Below are positions 9,249 to 17,903 of a stretch of DNA of 64,000 nt, in pieces (the stretch's first letter is position 1; every line of letters starts with the position of its first letter). The notes under the pieces are model-generated. The model was not told the DNA's origin, made no database searches, and saw nothing but the letters and a program-made list of their open reading frames with translations. Source of the DNA: Neobacillus sp. YX16 (lineage in GTDB: Bacteria; Bacillota; Bacilli; Bacillales; Cytobacillaceae). The stretch spans positions 58,501 to 122,500 of the forward strand of contig NZ_CP126115.1 of assembly GCF_030123505.1 (NCBI RefSeq), given 5' to 3'. The position numbers were made by a program, and so were the translations under genes.

Positions 9249-10127
9249 TTAAAATTGAACATCATCATTAGATTTCGTTAGTTTCGAGGTTAGCCAAGTC
9301 ATGATCAGACAAATTACTAGTAGTCCAAATCCGATGGCACTGCCATAACCAAAGTTATTCAATTTAAATGCTTCCTTGTACATATATGAGGCCATTACTT
9401 CACTTGCACCGTTTGGTCCTCCGCCAGTCATGACATAAATTAAGTCAAAATATTTCAATGAACCAACTACTGCAAGCATGATCGTTACTTTAAACACTCC
9501 AGAAATGAGCGGTAATTTAATTTTAAAAGCTATTTGTATCGGGTTAGCACCATCAATTTTTGCCGCTTCAATCACTTCATCTGGTACATTTTTTAATGCT
9601 GCATAATAAATAAGAATATAAAATCCTGCAAACTGCCAAATAACTGGGATGAAAATTGAGAAAAGAGCGATCTTAGGATCTGCTAACCAAATCGGTGTAT
9701 TTTCCACGCCAAACATTTCAAGTAATTTGTTGGCCATTCCATTCGTTGGGTCAAAAATCTTCATCCAAAGCTGGGCAATGGCTACAGATGATAATAACAT
9801 TGGAATTAAATAAATCTTACGTAATAAATCCGATCCCTTAATTTTACTAGCTAAAACAAGTGAGATTCCTAAATATAACAGTAAGCTAGCCGTAGAAAAA
9901 ATGGCTAATTGGAAAGAATGCCACGCACTTGTCCAGAAAACATTATCCTGAATCAAGGTGATATAATTTTCTAACCCAATAAATTTCATCTCACCAATTC
10001 CGTCCCAATCCATGAAACCATAATAACCTGATAATCCAATTGGAATATAGATAAGGACTAGTACGAGAAATAAAGCAGGGAGCGTATAAAGGGCGATTAC
10101 TAATTTATTCGACATAACATTTTTCAT
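9249..10127 (-). CDS. Sugar ABC transporter permease, MalF/UgpA type
   Basis: The first membrane subunit of the importer: 292 residues, six membrane segments, EAA motif at 187-189 in PDEVIEAAKIDGANPIQIAF. The start ATG has AAGGAAGGGG in front of it. A 214-base gap containing a repeat and hairpins separates it from the binding-protein gene. By analogy with the Geobacillus XynEFG and Bacillus YtcQP/YesOPQ systems it probably imports aldouronic acids or xylo-oligosaccharides; specificity is inferred from neighbours only. Confidence 0.9.
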   Translation of the reverse strand: MKNVMSNKLVIALYTLPALFLVLVLIYIPIGLSGYYGFMDWDGIGEMKFIGLENYITLIQDNVFWTSAWHSFQLAIFSTASLLLYLGISLVLASKIKGSDLLRKIYLIPMLLSSVAIAQLWMKIFDPTNGMANKLLEMFGVENTPIWLADPKIALFSIFIPVIWQFAGFYILIYYAALKNVPDEVIEAAKIDGANPIQIAFKIKLPLISGVFKVTIMLAVVGSLKYFDLIYVMTGGGPNGASEVMASYMYKEAFKLNNFGYGSAIGFGLLVICLIMTWLTSKLTKSNDDVQF

Positions 10128-10151
10128 GTTGGTAGTCCCCTTCCTTTCTAT

Positions 10152-10292
10152 AAGGCTGTTTCGTAAAGATTGTTGTTAAAATCTTAAAGCCGATTTAAAC
10201 GTGGAAATAGCTATTTTGCGCTTTAGAATTAAGTTTGCAGGCTCTTTTCTTAAATTTTGTCCCAAAAAACAACAAAGTTTAAGAAAAGAGCC
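10152..10292. repeat. Dispersed repeat family 3, copy 1 (inside the ABC operon)
   Basis: The sequence starting AAGGCTGTTT and running through TTAAAGC, TTTAACGTGGAA, TAGCTATTTTG and AGGCTCTTT is clearly related to positions 31198-31385. The right part forms a perfect 15-bp inverted repeat, GGCTCTTTTCTTAAA (10240-10254) against TTTAAGAAAAGAGCC (10278-10292). It lies between the binding-protein and permease genes, so the hairpin will be present in the operon mRNA. There it could protect the 3' end of the upstream message, as intergenic hairpins do in other sugar operons. That role is inference. Confidence 0.7.
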
Positions 10293-10295
10293 TTC

Positions 10296-10332
10296 TATAA
10301 AGAAGAGGACATATTTAGCAATATGCCCTCTT
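10296..10332 (-). terminator. Terminator-like hairpin after the binding-protein gene
   Basis: Read on the minus strand, AAGAGGGCATAT pairs with ATATGTCCTCTT (one mismatch) and is followed by CTTTAT. It starts about ten bases after the binding-protein stop codon. It is probably a partial terminator that lets the binding protein be made in excess over the permeases. Confidence 0.55.
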
Positions 10333-10341
10333 GCAAAGAAA

Positions 10342-11649
10342 TTATTTCTCAGAAGCAAGAGCCTCTTCTTGTGTTTTTGTGAACTCTTTAGGTGATGATT
10401 GTCCGCCAAATAATGCCTGAATCTGATTTAAGTGAACATCAGCCACCCCAGCAGACATTTGAACATCTGCATAAAGTGTTAGATTAGTAGCTTTCCCTAA
10501 ATCATTAAGAATGTCAATGTACATTTGGTCAAGATCGCCATTGGATGTATCAACTTTAGTTGCTGGAATAACACCAGCGTCAACAACGGAACGCTTGCCC
10601 CATTCTTCTACTAAGTAAGAAACAAATGCCTTCGCTTCGTCTTTTACTTTTGACTGTTCAGATACAAATAAACCAACACCAGGGCCGCCTACATAGCTAT
10701 CAATATCGCCTTTTCCACCTTCATATGTGGGGAACTTGAAGTATCCAACTTTTTCTTTAAATTCCTTAGCAACATCAGGGCTAGTAGTATAGTTTGGTAA
10801 TTCCCAAGTCGCCATTAAATACATGGCTGCTTGCTCATTCATAAAGTAACCTTTTGCTTCATCGTTTGATAGTCCGTTAAATCCTTTAACAAATGCACCC
10901 TTATCAACAAGTTTTGTAACTTCTTCAGCCGCTTTAACTAAAGCTGGATCTTCAAAACTTCCAGTACGATTGATCGCATTATTTAATGCCTCTGGTCCGC
11001 CAATACGGTCTGCAAGGTACATATACCACATAGAGCCTGTCCAGCGATCTTTGTTTCCTAAAGTGATTGGAGTAACACCTTTATCAACAAGTGTATCTAC
11101 AACGTTTAAGAACTCATCATAAGTCTCTGGAGCTTTTAAGTTATATTTCTTAAAAATTTCTTTATTGTAATACACAGGAGTAATGTTCAATTCGAGAGGT
11201 AAAGCGTATGTCTTTTCATCCACTGAGAAAGCATCAAGTGTACCAGCAACGAATTTATCTTTTTGGACAATATCATCTAATGGTGTGAACATATTTCCAT
11301 CAACGAAAGGTTGCATATAACCAGCAGCCCAAGTAATCCCAACATCTGGAAGTTCGTTTGAAGCAGATAAAACCTTGACTTTCTCTTTGTACTGTTCATT
11401 TCCTAAAATCTCCGTTTGAATATCGACATCCGGATTCTCTTCTTCATAAGCTTTGATAATGTTATCAACAATTGTATACTGGGCATTTGAACTGCCTTCT
11501 GGCCATAAATGCATCATTTTTACAACTGTTTTGTCACTGCTTGACTTACCCGAATCTTCAGATGTACTTGATGATGATGAACAGCCTCCTAAAACTAGCC
11601 CGCCCATTAATGCCAAAGATATCAAAGTGGAAAACGCTTTCTTTTTCAT
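10342..11649 (-). CDS. Sugar-binding lipoprotein of the ABC importer
   Basis: The extracellular solute-binding protein, 435 residues, family 1 (maltose-binding-like). A lipoprotein signal peptide ends in the lipobox LGGC with lipidated Cys23, followed by a Ser-rich linker. Regions such as DVGITWAAGYMQPFVDGNMF and the YVGGPGVGLFVSE segment fit oligosaccharide-binding proteins. The start ATG has AAGGGGG in front of it. It is the first gene of the minus-strand transport operon and lies about 108 bases downstream of the response-regulator gene. Two cre-like sites flank its start. Confidence 0.9.
   Translation of the reverse strand: MKKKAFSTLISLALMGGLVLGGCSSSSSTSEDSGKSSSDKTVVKMMHLWPEGSSNAQYTIVDNIIKAYEEENPDVDIQTEILGNEQYKEKVKVLSASNELPDVGITWAAGYMQPFVDGNMFTPLDDIVQKDKFVAGTLDAFSVDEKTYALPLELNITPVYYNKEIFKKYNLKAPETYDEFLNVVDTLVDKGVTPITLGNKDRWTGSMWYMYLADRIGGPEALNNAINRTGSFEDPALVKAAEEVTKLVDKGAFVKGFNGLSNDEAKGYFMNEQAAMYLMATWELPNYTTSPDVAKEFKEKVGYFKFPTYEGGKGDIDSYVGGPGVGLFVSEQSKVKDEAKAFVSYLVEEWGKRSVVDAGVIPATKVDTSNGDLDQMYIDILNDLGKATNLTLYADVQMSAGVADVHLNQIQALFGGQSSPKEFTKTQEEALASEK
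11629..11642 (-). promoter_or_regulatory. Candidate cre site in the first codons of the binding-protein gene
   Basis: On the minus strand AGAAAGCGTTTTCC matches the cre consensus TGWNANCGNTNWCA at 12 of 14 positions. It covers codons 3 to 7. CcpA sites inside the 5' end of sugar genes act as transcription roadblocks in Bacillus. Confidence 0.4.
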
Positions 11650-11757
11650 TGAATTAAAACCCCCTTAATGTGTTTTCAGATATGTCTTACAATTAAAGTC
11701 TAACACCTAAGAAATAATCAAAAAAGGGGACTGAGATTAGGAAAAGTACCACCATTT

Positions 11758-12543
11758 TTAGAAAACGCTCTCATCGTTTACTTTTCGATAGGTACTTGGA
11801 GTTATCCCTTCAAGTTCCTTGAAAATTTTAATAAAGTATTTAGAAGTTTTATAGCCGACCTCTTCAGCAATTTCATTGATTGGCAGATTGGTTAAAATAA
11901 CCAATTCTTTTGCGCGCTGAATTCTTCTTCTTGTTACATACTCACTAAAATTTAGATTGGCCTGGTCCTTAAACAACACGCTAAAATAACTCGGATTCAA
12001 ATGAACATGAGCAGCTACGTCCTTTAAGGTCAATTCATCCTTTAGATGTTGATCGATATAGGCTATGGCTTTGCGAATAGGATCTTTCGATGAATCCATT
12101 TTGTTGTTGGTTTCGACTATTTTTTCATCCACTACTTTTTCAATCATCCCGGCTCTTACTTGCTTTTCCATAACCTTAACTGCTTCTTCAACAGCTTCAA
12201 TCAGCTTCTTTTTACCGATAGGCTTTAAAAGATAATTTACTACACCGAGCCTTAAAGCTTCCTGAGCATACTCAAACTCGGAGTAAGCGGAAATAACTAT
12301 GACCACAGGAGAGGACCCTTTTTCTTTCATGTTTTTTAACAGTTGTAATCCAGTCATCTCAGGCATGCGGATATCAGAAAGCAAAATATGAATCTTCTTT
12401 TCTTCCATAATCCCCAGGACTTCTTCGCCGCTATCCGCAGTGAGGATGGTAAAGTCACCATTATTCCAACTTTCTAACGTTCTCTGCAAGCCTTGCCTTG
12501 TTCTAGGTTCATCGTCAACGATTACGATATTTTTAGTAAGCAT
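11758..12543 (-). CDS. Two-component response regulator with AraC-type DNA-binding domain (YesN family)
   Basis: A 261-residue regulator. The receiver domain (1-120) has the acidic pair Asp10-Asp11, phosphoacceptor Asp57 (LLSDIRMPEMTG) and Lys in the LLKPIGK motif. The C-terminal 100 residues form the AraC helix-turn-helix pair (LKDVAAHVHLNPSYFSVLFK and INEIAEEVGYKTSKYFIKIF). The ATG directly follows the histidine-kinase stop codon and is preceded by GGAGGAG. It should activate the adjacent transport operon when its kinase detects sugar. At 261 residues it belongs to the short class of YesN proteins. Confidence 0.9.
   Translation of the reverse strand: MLTKNIVIVDDEPRTRQGLQRTLESWNNGDFTILTADSGEEVLGIMEEKKIHILLSDIRMPEMTGLQLLKNMKEKGSSPVVIVISAYSEFEYAQEALRLGVVNYLLKPIGKKKLIEAVEEAVKVMEKQVRAGMIEKVVDEKIVETNNKMDSSKDPIRKAIAYIDQHLKDELTLKDVAAHVHLNPSYFSVLFKDQANLNFSEYVTRRRIQRAKELVILTNLPINEIAEEVGYKTSKYFIKIFKELEGITPSTYRKVNDESVF
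11760..11773 (-). promoter_or_regulatory. Candidate cre site upstream of the transport operon
   Basis: On the minus strand TGAGAGCGTTTTCT agrees with the cre consensus TGWNANCGNTNWCA at 13 of 14 positions. It overlaps the last codons of the response regulator and lies about 111 bases before the binding-protein start. This is a good place for CcpA control of the ABC operon. Confidence 0.5.
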
Positions 12544-14286
12544 TTACTCTCCTCCATCAATTGGCAGCTCGAATGAAATCCTTGTGCCCATGTTTAATTT
12601 ACTCTCAATCAAAAGGTCTGAATGTGTGATTCCTTTGTAATATAATTTTAAGCGTTTGTAAACGTTGGAAATGGCCATTCCTTTTCCTTTCACTGAAGAG
12701 GTACCACCCGTTTTCATTGATTGAGTAATCCACTCAAGCCGCTCTTTATCCATACCAAGACCATCATCTTGAACAGAGATGCAAATCCATTCTGTGTCTT
12801 CCCGTTTTATCGGTACAACCGTTATTGAAACGAGGCAATTTCCGAGCTTGTTTCCTGCGCCATGCAAAATTGCATTTTCTACCAAGGGCTGGATAATCAG
12901 TTTTGGTATTCTTACATGCTCGTATTCTAAGGGTACCATTACCTGCCATTGTAATCTGTCACCAAAGCGCATTTTCATAATTTCCATATAGTCACCTATA
13001 TGCTTGATTTCGTCTTTCAAAAACACCCAATCATCATCGGATTCTTTTGTAATGGTATAACGGAATAAATTGGACATGGCTAAGACTAGTTCAGACAATT
13101 CTTCTTCATCCTTTTCTTCAAGTGACCAATGAAGTGCATCCAGTGTATTGAAGAGAAAATGCGGGTTAATTTGTGCTTGAAGAGCTTTCAATTCGCTGCG
13201 GCTTCGTAAAATCTCCTTTTGATAAACCATCTGGATTAAATGATTGGTTTCTTTAACTAGCTGATTATAGGTACTGTTTAATTCATTAATTTCATTTACA
13301 GAAGAAACACTAGGATTCAATGTTAATGAACCTTCTCCCGCACGCTGCATGGTTTTTGTTAATCTTACTATTGGCCTTGTAATGACTGTTGAAAGGAAAT
13401 AGGAGCAGATTGTAAAAATGAATACACCAAATATTCCAGATAAAATAAACCCTGTCCGAATCCCTAACATTCCCTGTGTTAGTTCACTTACAGGGGTTAA
13501 AATAAGCACGGTCCAACCTGTGAGCTTGGATGATTGCTTTGTCACCATATACTCTCGCTGATTTAATTGAACAATGTTTTCATCGCTTTCAATAATACTC
13601 TTTATATCTCCATGATAATTGTTGATAATTGGCTTTTGGTCTTGATCTAGAAGTATGGTGTATTGATCGTTTTCATTTGTTTCGTTTGCAAATTTAATAT
13701 GATTACGGTTAATACTAATTAAAAGATAACCGCCATTCCTAAATTGTCTTTCTATTAAATTGACACTGCGAATGGCGAGAAAGTAGTTTTTATCAGCTGG
13801 ATCCTCACCAATCCAAACCATACTTCCTTTTGCTGTATTTGCTTTATTAATCCACTTTTTATCAATTTGGTTCAATAAAGAATCTTCATCTAGGGGTAGA
13901 ACACGCTGCTGTTTACCAGCAAAGAGCTGAAAGGAAAAGATTCCATCTGTATTCCCCATAATTCTGTTGATATGTCCCATTAAACGTTGACGGTCACTAA
14001 ACGATACTTCTTTTCTATGATGGACATCCGTTAAGATCCGTTGGACCTCTTCATCCGTTATCACAAGCTTTGAGGACATGTTAATTTGCTCATAAAGTGA
14101 TTCGATACGGCCATTTGCTTCGATGGCCACTTGTTGGATTTGTTTTTCAGCATTATTTTTTAATAAAGAGGAAACCTGTCTCAACGTAAGAAGACTGACA
14201 ATCAATAGAACAATGATCATAACTAATAAGAAAATCAATAAAATTTGATTCCGTAAAGTATTCCATTTTTTTAGTCGATTAAGCAT
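12544..14286 (-). CDS. Sensor histidine kinase, YesM family
   Basis: A 580-residue membrane sensor. Hydrophobic segments near residues 13-35 and 280-302 bracket an extracellular sensing domain of about 245 residues. A HAMP segment follows. The His_kinase domain has phosphoacceptor His376 in LQAQINPHFLFNTL, and the ATPase domain has IIQPLVENAILHG and VQDDGLGMD. It probably senses xylo-oligosaccharides or the loaded binding protein and phosphorylates the regulator gene product encoded next to it. It is the first gene of a kinase-regulator pair and is divergent from darA. Start ATG 14286 has AAAGGCG upstream. Confidence 0.9.
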   Translation of the reverse strand: MLNRLKKWNTLRNQILLIFLLVMIIVLLIVSLLTLRQVSSLLKNNAEKQIQQVAIEANGRIESLYEQINMSSKLVITDEEVQRILTDVHHRKEVSFSDRQRLMGHINRIMGNTDGIFSFQLFAGKQQRVLPLDEDSLLNQIDKKWINKANTAKGSMVWIGEDPADKNYFLAIRSVNLIERQFRNGGYLLISINRNHIKFANETNENDQYTILLDQDQKPIINNYHGDIKSIIESDENIVQLNQREYMVTKQSSKLTGWTVLILTPVSELTQGMLGIRTGFILSGIFGVFIFTICSYFLSTVITRPIVRLTKTMQRAGEGSLTLNPSVSSVNEINELNSTYNQLVKETNHLIQMVYQKEILRSRSELKALQAQINPHFLFNTLDALHWSLEEKDEEELSELVLAMSNLFRYTITKESDDDWVFLKDEIKHIGDYMEIMKMRFGDRLQWQVMVPLEYEHVRIPKLIIQPLVENAILHGAGNKLGNCLVSITVVPIKREDTEWICISVQDDGLGMDKERLEWITQSMKTGGTSSVKGKGMAISNVYKRLKLYYKGITHSDLLIESKLNMGTRISFELPIDGGE

Positions 14287-14459
14287 TGATTGTTCGCCTT
14301 TCTTTTCTATAATAATTTCTAATTATATTATTATACCTTTTTTATGTAATCGTTGTCTTTTAGAGTTATGTGGAAATTACCCAGTTTTGTGAGAATGTAA
14401 TTTCAGACAACTTTCAAAATAACTCACTGTCGAATATCAATGTGAGAAGGACAAATACC

Positions 14460-14468
14460 TGTTATAAT
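14460..14468 (+). promoter_or_regulatory. Extended -10 promoter for darA
   Basis: TGTTATAAT is an extended -10 element (TGnTATAAT) 44 bases before the darA start. No good -35 is present, as expected for extended -10 promoters. This may be what transcribes darA-holB here, since the usual upstream gene tmk is absent. Confidence 0.5.
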
Positions 14469-14496
14469 ATAGGAAAGATATATGAAATATGGATGA

Positions 14497-14841
<345 letters not shown>

Positions 14842-14871
14842 AACGATACTACTTGTAAGAGAGTGATAAAC

Positions 14872-15879
14872 TTGGTAAAAACATGGGATCAATTAGAAGA
14901 GCTGCAGCCTGCCGTGCTAAAAATGTTAAAGAACAGTTTGTTGAAGAATCGTGTGGCCCATGCCTATTTACTTGAGGGAATCAGAGGGACTGGGAAAAAA
15001 GAAATCGCTTTATTAATCACGAAAGCTTTATTTTGCGATTCCTTAATAGAAGGCTATAAACCTTGTGAGACTTGTCATAATTGCCGGCGAATTAACAGCG
15101 GTAATCATCCCGATGTCCATAAGGTTGAGCCTGATGGATTATCGATAAAAAAACAGCAAATCCAAGCCCTCCAGGAGGAGTTCTCCAAAAAAGGGGTAGA
15201 ATCGTCTAGAAAAGTTTATATGATAAGCGATGCTGACAAAATGAGTGTGAGTGCAGCAAATAGTTTGCTAAAGTTCCTGGAAGAACCAAACTCACAAACG
15301 ACAGCTTTTTTGCTAACTGAGCAGCTTCAGCAACTGTTGCCAACGATTCTTTCAAGGTGCCAAATTTTATCATTTAAACCATTATCTCCACAATCAATGA
15401 TTAATCAATTGACTGAAAACGGCGTAAATCCAATGAAGGCGCCATTATTAGCACAGTTGACGAATAGTCTTGATGAAGCATATGAATTAAATGTCGATGA
15501 TTGGTTTGCACAAGCTCAAAAAATAGTGTTAAAATTATATGAGGTGTTGAAAAAAAATCCTTTAGAAGCAATGGTAACACTTCAAGGAGATTGGTTCTCA
15601 CACTTTAAAGAGAAAGAACAGATTAATCGTGGGTTAGATCTTTTACTTCTTATTTTTAAGGATTTATTATATATACAATTAGATAAACAGGAGCAAATCG
15701 TCTTTAAAGCTGAAAGTGAAGTGTTAAGGCAGTATGCTCTTGAAACATCCGGACGGCGGTTATCGGATCAAATGTCGGCTATTCTCGAGGCAAAAAGGAA
15801 GCTGCAGGCCAATATGAACCCACAGCTAATGATGGAAGAGCTTGTGTTAAATTTGCAGGAGGGATCTTCATTTGTATGA
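14872..15879 (+). CDS. holB: DNA polymerase III delta-prime subunit
   Basis: A 335-residue clamp-loader subunit of the AAA+ family. The modified P-loop GIRGTGKK lies at about 36-43 and the zinc-binding cysteines at 55, 65, 68 and 71 (CETCHNC). Sensor-1 SRC is in LPTILSRCQ. It helps load the sliding clamp at replication forks. A GTG at 14863 is also in frame, but the TTG at 14872 gives MVKTWDQLEELQP, which matches the start of the B. subtilis protein and has AGAGAGTG at a suitable distance. The gene overlaps ricT by eight bases. Confidence 0.93.
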   Translation: MVKTWDQLEELQPAVLKMLKNSLLKNRVAHAYLLEGIRGTGKKEIALLITKALFCDSLIEGYKPCETCHNCRRINSGNHPDVHKVEPDGLSIKKQQIQALQEEFSKKGVESSRKVYMISDADKMSVSAANSLLKFLEEPNSQTTAFLLTEQLQQLLPTILSRCQILSFKPLSPQSMINQLTENGVNPMKAPLLAQLTNSLDEAYELNVDDWFAQAQKIVLKLYEVLKKNPLEAMVTLQGDWFSHFKEKEQINRGLDLLLLIFKDLLYIQLDKQEQIVFKAESEVLRQYALETSGRRLSDQMSAILEAKRKLQANMNPQLMMEELVLNLQEGSSFV

Positions 15880-16699
15880 TGTTGTAGGAGTGCGCTTTAA
15901 AAAGGCGGGGAAAATCTATTATTTTGATCCAGGAGATCTCTCAATTCAAAAGGATGAATTCGTGATCGTCGAAACTGTTCGCGGGGTTGAATACGGTAAG
16001 GCTGTTGTTCCACGTAAACAGGTTGAGGAGCATGATGTCGTTCTGCCTTTAAAAAAGGTAGTGAGGATTGCAGATCATAAGGATCGGATGATTGTAGAAG
16101 AAAATAAACAAGCTGCCCAGGAAGCATATGATGTTTGTAATGAAAAAGTAAATGGGCATCAACTAGATATGAAACTAGTCGATGTTGAATATACATTTGA
16201 CCGAAATAAAGTGATTTTCTATTTTACAGCTGACGGCAGAGTTGATTTTCGTGAGTTAGTAAAAGATTTAGCAGCTATTTTTCGGACAAGAATTGAATTG
16301 CGCCAAATCGGTGTCAGGGACGAAGCGAAAATGCTTGGTGGAATTGGTCCATGTGGAAGAATGCTTTGCTGTTCCACATTTTTAGGCGATTTTGATCCTG
16401 TTTCCATTAAGATGGCAAAGGATCAAAACCTCTCATTGAATCCTACTAAAATATCCGGTTTATGCGGCAGGCTTATGTGCTGCTTGAAATATGAAAATGA
16501 TGAATATGAAGCAGCAAAAGCACAGCTGCCTGATTTAGGGGAAATGATTGAAACTCCTCAAGGCCGAGGAAAAGTGGTAGGATTAAATATATTAGAGCGG
16601 GTACTTCAGGTGGAACTAAAGGAACAGGACCGAGTTCTGGAGTATACATTGGATGAGATTCTTAAAGAAGGTGCCTTTTCTATACAATCCACAGATTAA
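15872..16699 (+). CDS. ricT: RicT (YaaT), PSP1-domain subunit of the RicAFT complex
   Basis: A 275-residue protein of the PSP1 family. With RicA and RicF it carries iron-sulfur clusters and speeds mRNA maturation by RNase Y; it also affects Spo0A phosphorylation. The cluster cysteines are clear: Cys161, Cys166, Cys167 (GPCGRMLCC) and Cys198, Cys203, Cys204 (LCGRLMCC). It starts with TTG (MYDVVGVRFKKAGKIYYFDP), which matches the known B. subtilis start. The start codon lies inside the last codons of holB, consistent with coupled translation. Confidence 0.95.
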   Translation: MYDVVGVRFKKAGKIYYFDPGDLSIQKDEFVIVETVRGVEYGKAVVPRKQVEEHDVVLPLKKVVRIADHKDRMIVEENKQAAQEAYDVCNEKVNGHQLDMKLVDVEYTFDRNKVIFYFTADGRVDFRELVKDLAAIFRTRIELRQIGVRDEAKMLGGIGPCGRMLCCSTFLGDFDPVSIKMAKDQNLSLNPTKISGLCGRLMCCLKYENDEYEAAKAQLPDLGEMIETPQGRGKVVGLNILERVLQVELKEQDRVLEYTLDEILKEGAFSIQSTD

Positions 16700-16711
16700 G
16701 AGGTGTGAGAC

Positions 16712-17083
16712 GTGGATAAAAAAGAGATATTTGAATCAGTAAGTAATATGGAAACACAAATTGGCCATCTTTACCAACAGCTCGGAGAATTAAAGCAGCA
16801 TTTAGCCGAAATACTAGAAGAGAATCATTACTTAAAGCTTGAAAATGAACATCTAAGACGCCGTTTAGATTTAACCACGGAAAAAGACAAGAAAGATGAG
16901 AAAGTTAAAAAAGGGACAAATCCCCCTGCGTCTGCTGGTGATCGAACTTTGGACATCGGTGAAGGCTATGATAACCTTGCTCGTCTATACCAAGAAGGAT
17001 TTCACATTTGTAATCTACATTTTGGGAGCTTGCGTAAGGAAGGCGATTGCTTATTTTGTCTCTCCTTTCTTAATAAGAAATAA
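16712..17083 (+). CDS. yabA: Replication initiation control protein YabA
   Basis: A 123-residue regulator that tethers DnaA to the DnaN clamp and limits re-initiation. The N-terminal half (about 5-65) is a heptad-type coiled coil for tetramerisation. The C-terminal part holds the zinc site HICNLHFG...GDCLFC. It starts at GTG 16712, 12 bases after ricT, with AGAGGTG upstream. Length and order match B. subtilis. Confidence 0.93.
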   Translation: MDKKEIFESVSNMETQIGHLYQQLGELKQHLAEILEENHYLKLENEHLRRRLDLTTEKDKKDEKVKKGTNPPASAGDRTLDIGEGYDNLARLYQEGFHICNLHFGSLRKEGDCLFCLSFLNKK

Positions 17084-17144
17084 CTTAGAAGAGGTTGACC
17101 CAGGTCAGCCTTATTTTTTTCATATAATTTTGAGGTGGATAGCA

Positions 17145-17885
17145 TTGGTTAATTTAAAAAATGATGAGCGGCTTGATTATTTGCTTGCAGAAAATTTAAG
17201 GATTATTCAAAGTCCATCCGTTTTTGCCTTCTCGCTTGATGCAGTCTTATTAGCTCGATTTGTCTATATTCCTATTCAAAAGGGAAATATAATTGATTTA
17301 TGCAGTGGGAATGGAGTTATACCATTGTTTTTAAGTGCTCGTACAAAAGGGAAGATTACTGGTGTGGAGATACAAGAGCGCTTATATGATATGGCTGTAA
17401 GAAGTATTGAATATAACTGTCTCGGGGACCGCCTTCAGATGATTCATGGTGATATAAAAGAAATGCCAAACAAGCTGGGGCATGGGAAATTTGATGTTGT
17501 AACCTGTAATCCTCCTTATTTTCCTACTCCCTCAAAGGAAGAAATGAATCCGAATGAGCACTTAGCCATTGCTCGTCATGAGATACTTTGTACACTAGAG
17601 GATGCTGTTAAGGCTTCAAGTCAATTAGTGAGGCAGGGCGGCAAGGTGGCGTTTGTTCATCGTCCAGGAAGGTTAATGGATATCATTTCGGTCATGCGAC
17701 AGTATCGCCTTGAACCAAAACGTATTCAGTTTGTCTATCCAAAGCAAGGGAAAGAAGCAAATACCCTGCTAATTGAAGCAATAAAAGATGGCAGTCCTGA
17801 TTTAAAAATACTTCCTCCCTTATTTGTTTATAATGAAGAAGGGGAGTATACTGCGGAAATCAGAAAGATTTTATATGGAGAATAA
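17145..17885 (+). CDS. yabB: tRNA1(Val) (adenine37-N6)-methyltransferase family protein YabB
   Basis: A 246-residue Rossmann methyltransferase predicted to methylate adenine 37 of tRNA. Motif I is DLCSGNG (51-57) and the catalytic adenine-MTase motif is NPPY (122-125). The reading frame is open further upstream, but that part overlaps yabA. The TTG at 17145 is chosen because GAGGTGG (17132-17138) sits in front of it and [16 protein letters not shown] matches the B. subtilis start. rsmI follows almost directly; yazA (GIY-YIG), which separates the two in B. subtilis, is absent. Confidence 0.9.
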   Translation: MVNLKNDERLDYLLAENLRIIQSPSVFAFSLDAVLLARFVYIPIQKGNIIDLCSGNGVIPLFLSARTKGKITGVEIQERLYDMAVRSIEYNCLGDRLQMIHGDIKEMPNKLGHGKFDVVTCNPPYFPTPSKEEMNPNEHLAIARHEILCTLEDAVKASSQLVRQGGKVAFVHRPGRLMDIISVMRQYRLEPKRIQFVYPKQGKEANTLLIEAIKDGSPDLKILPPLFVYNEEGEYTAEIRKILYGE

Positions 17886-17903
17886 AAGAAACGGGTGGTC
17901 ATA

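Noticed and set aside
10201..10395. Small open frames on both strands over 10176-10409
   Set aside because: They cover an inverted-repeat element and the end of the binding-protein gene; no ribosome-binding site and no recognisable protein.
16896..17144. Long upstream extension of the yabB reading frame
   Set aside because: It overlaps yabA in another frame and has no ribosome-binding site; the family start fits TTG 17145.
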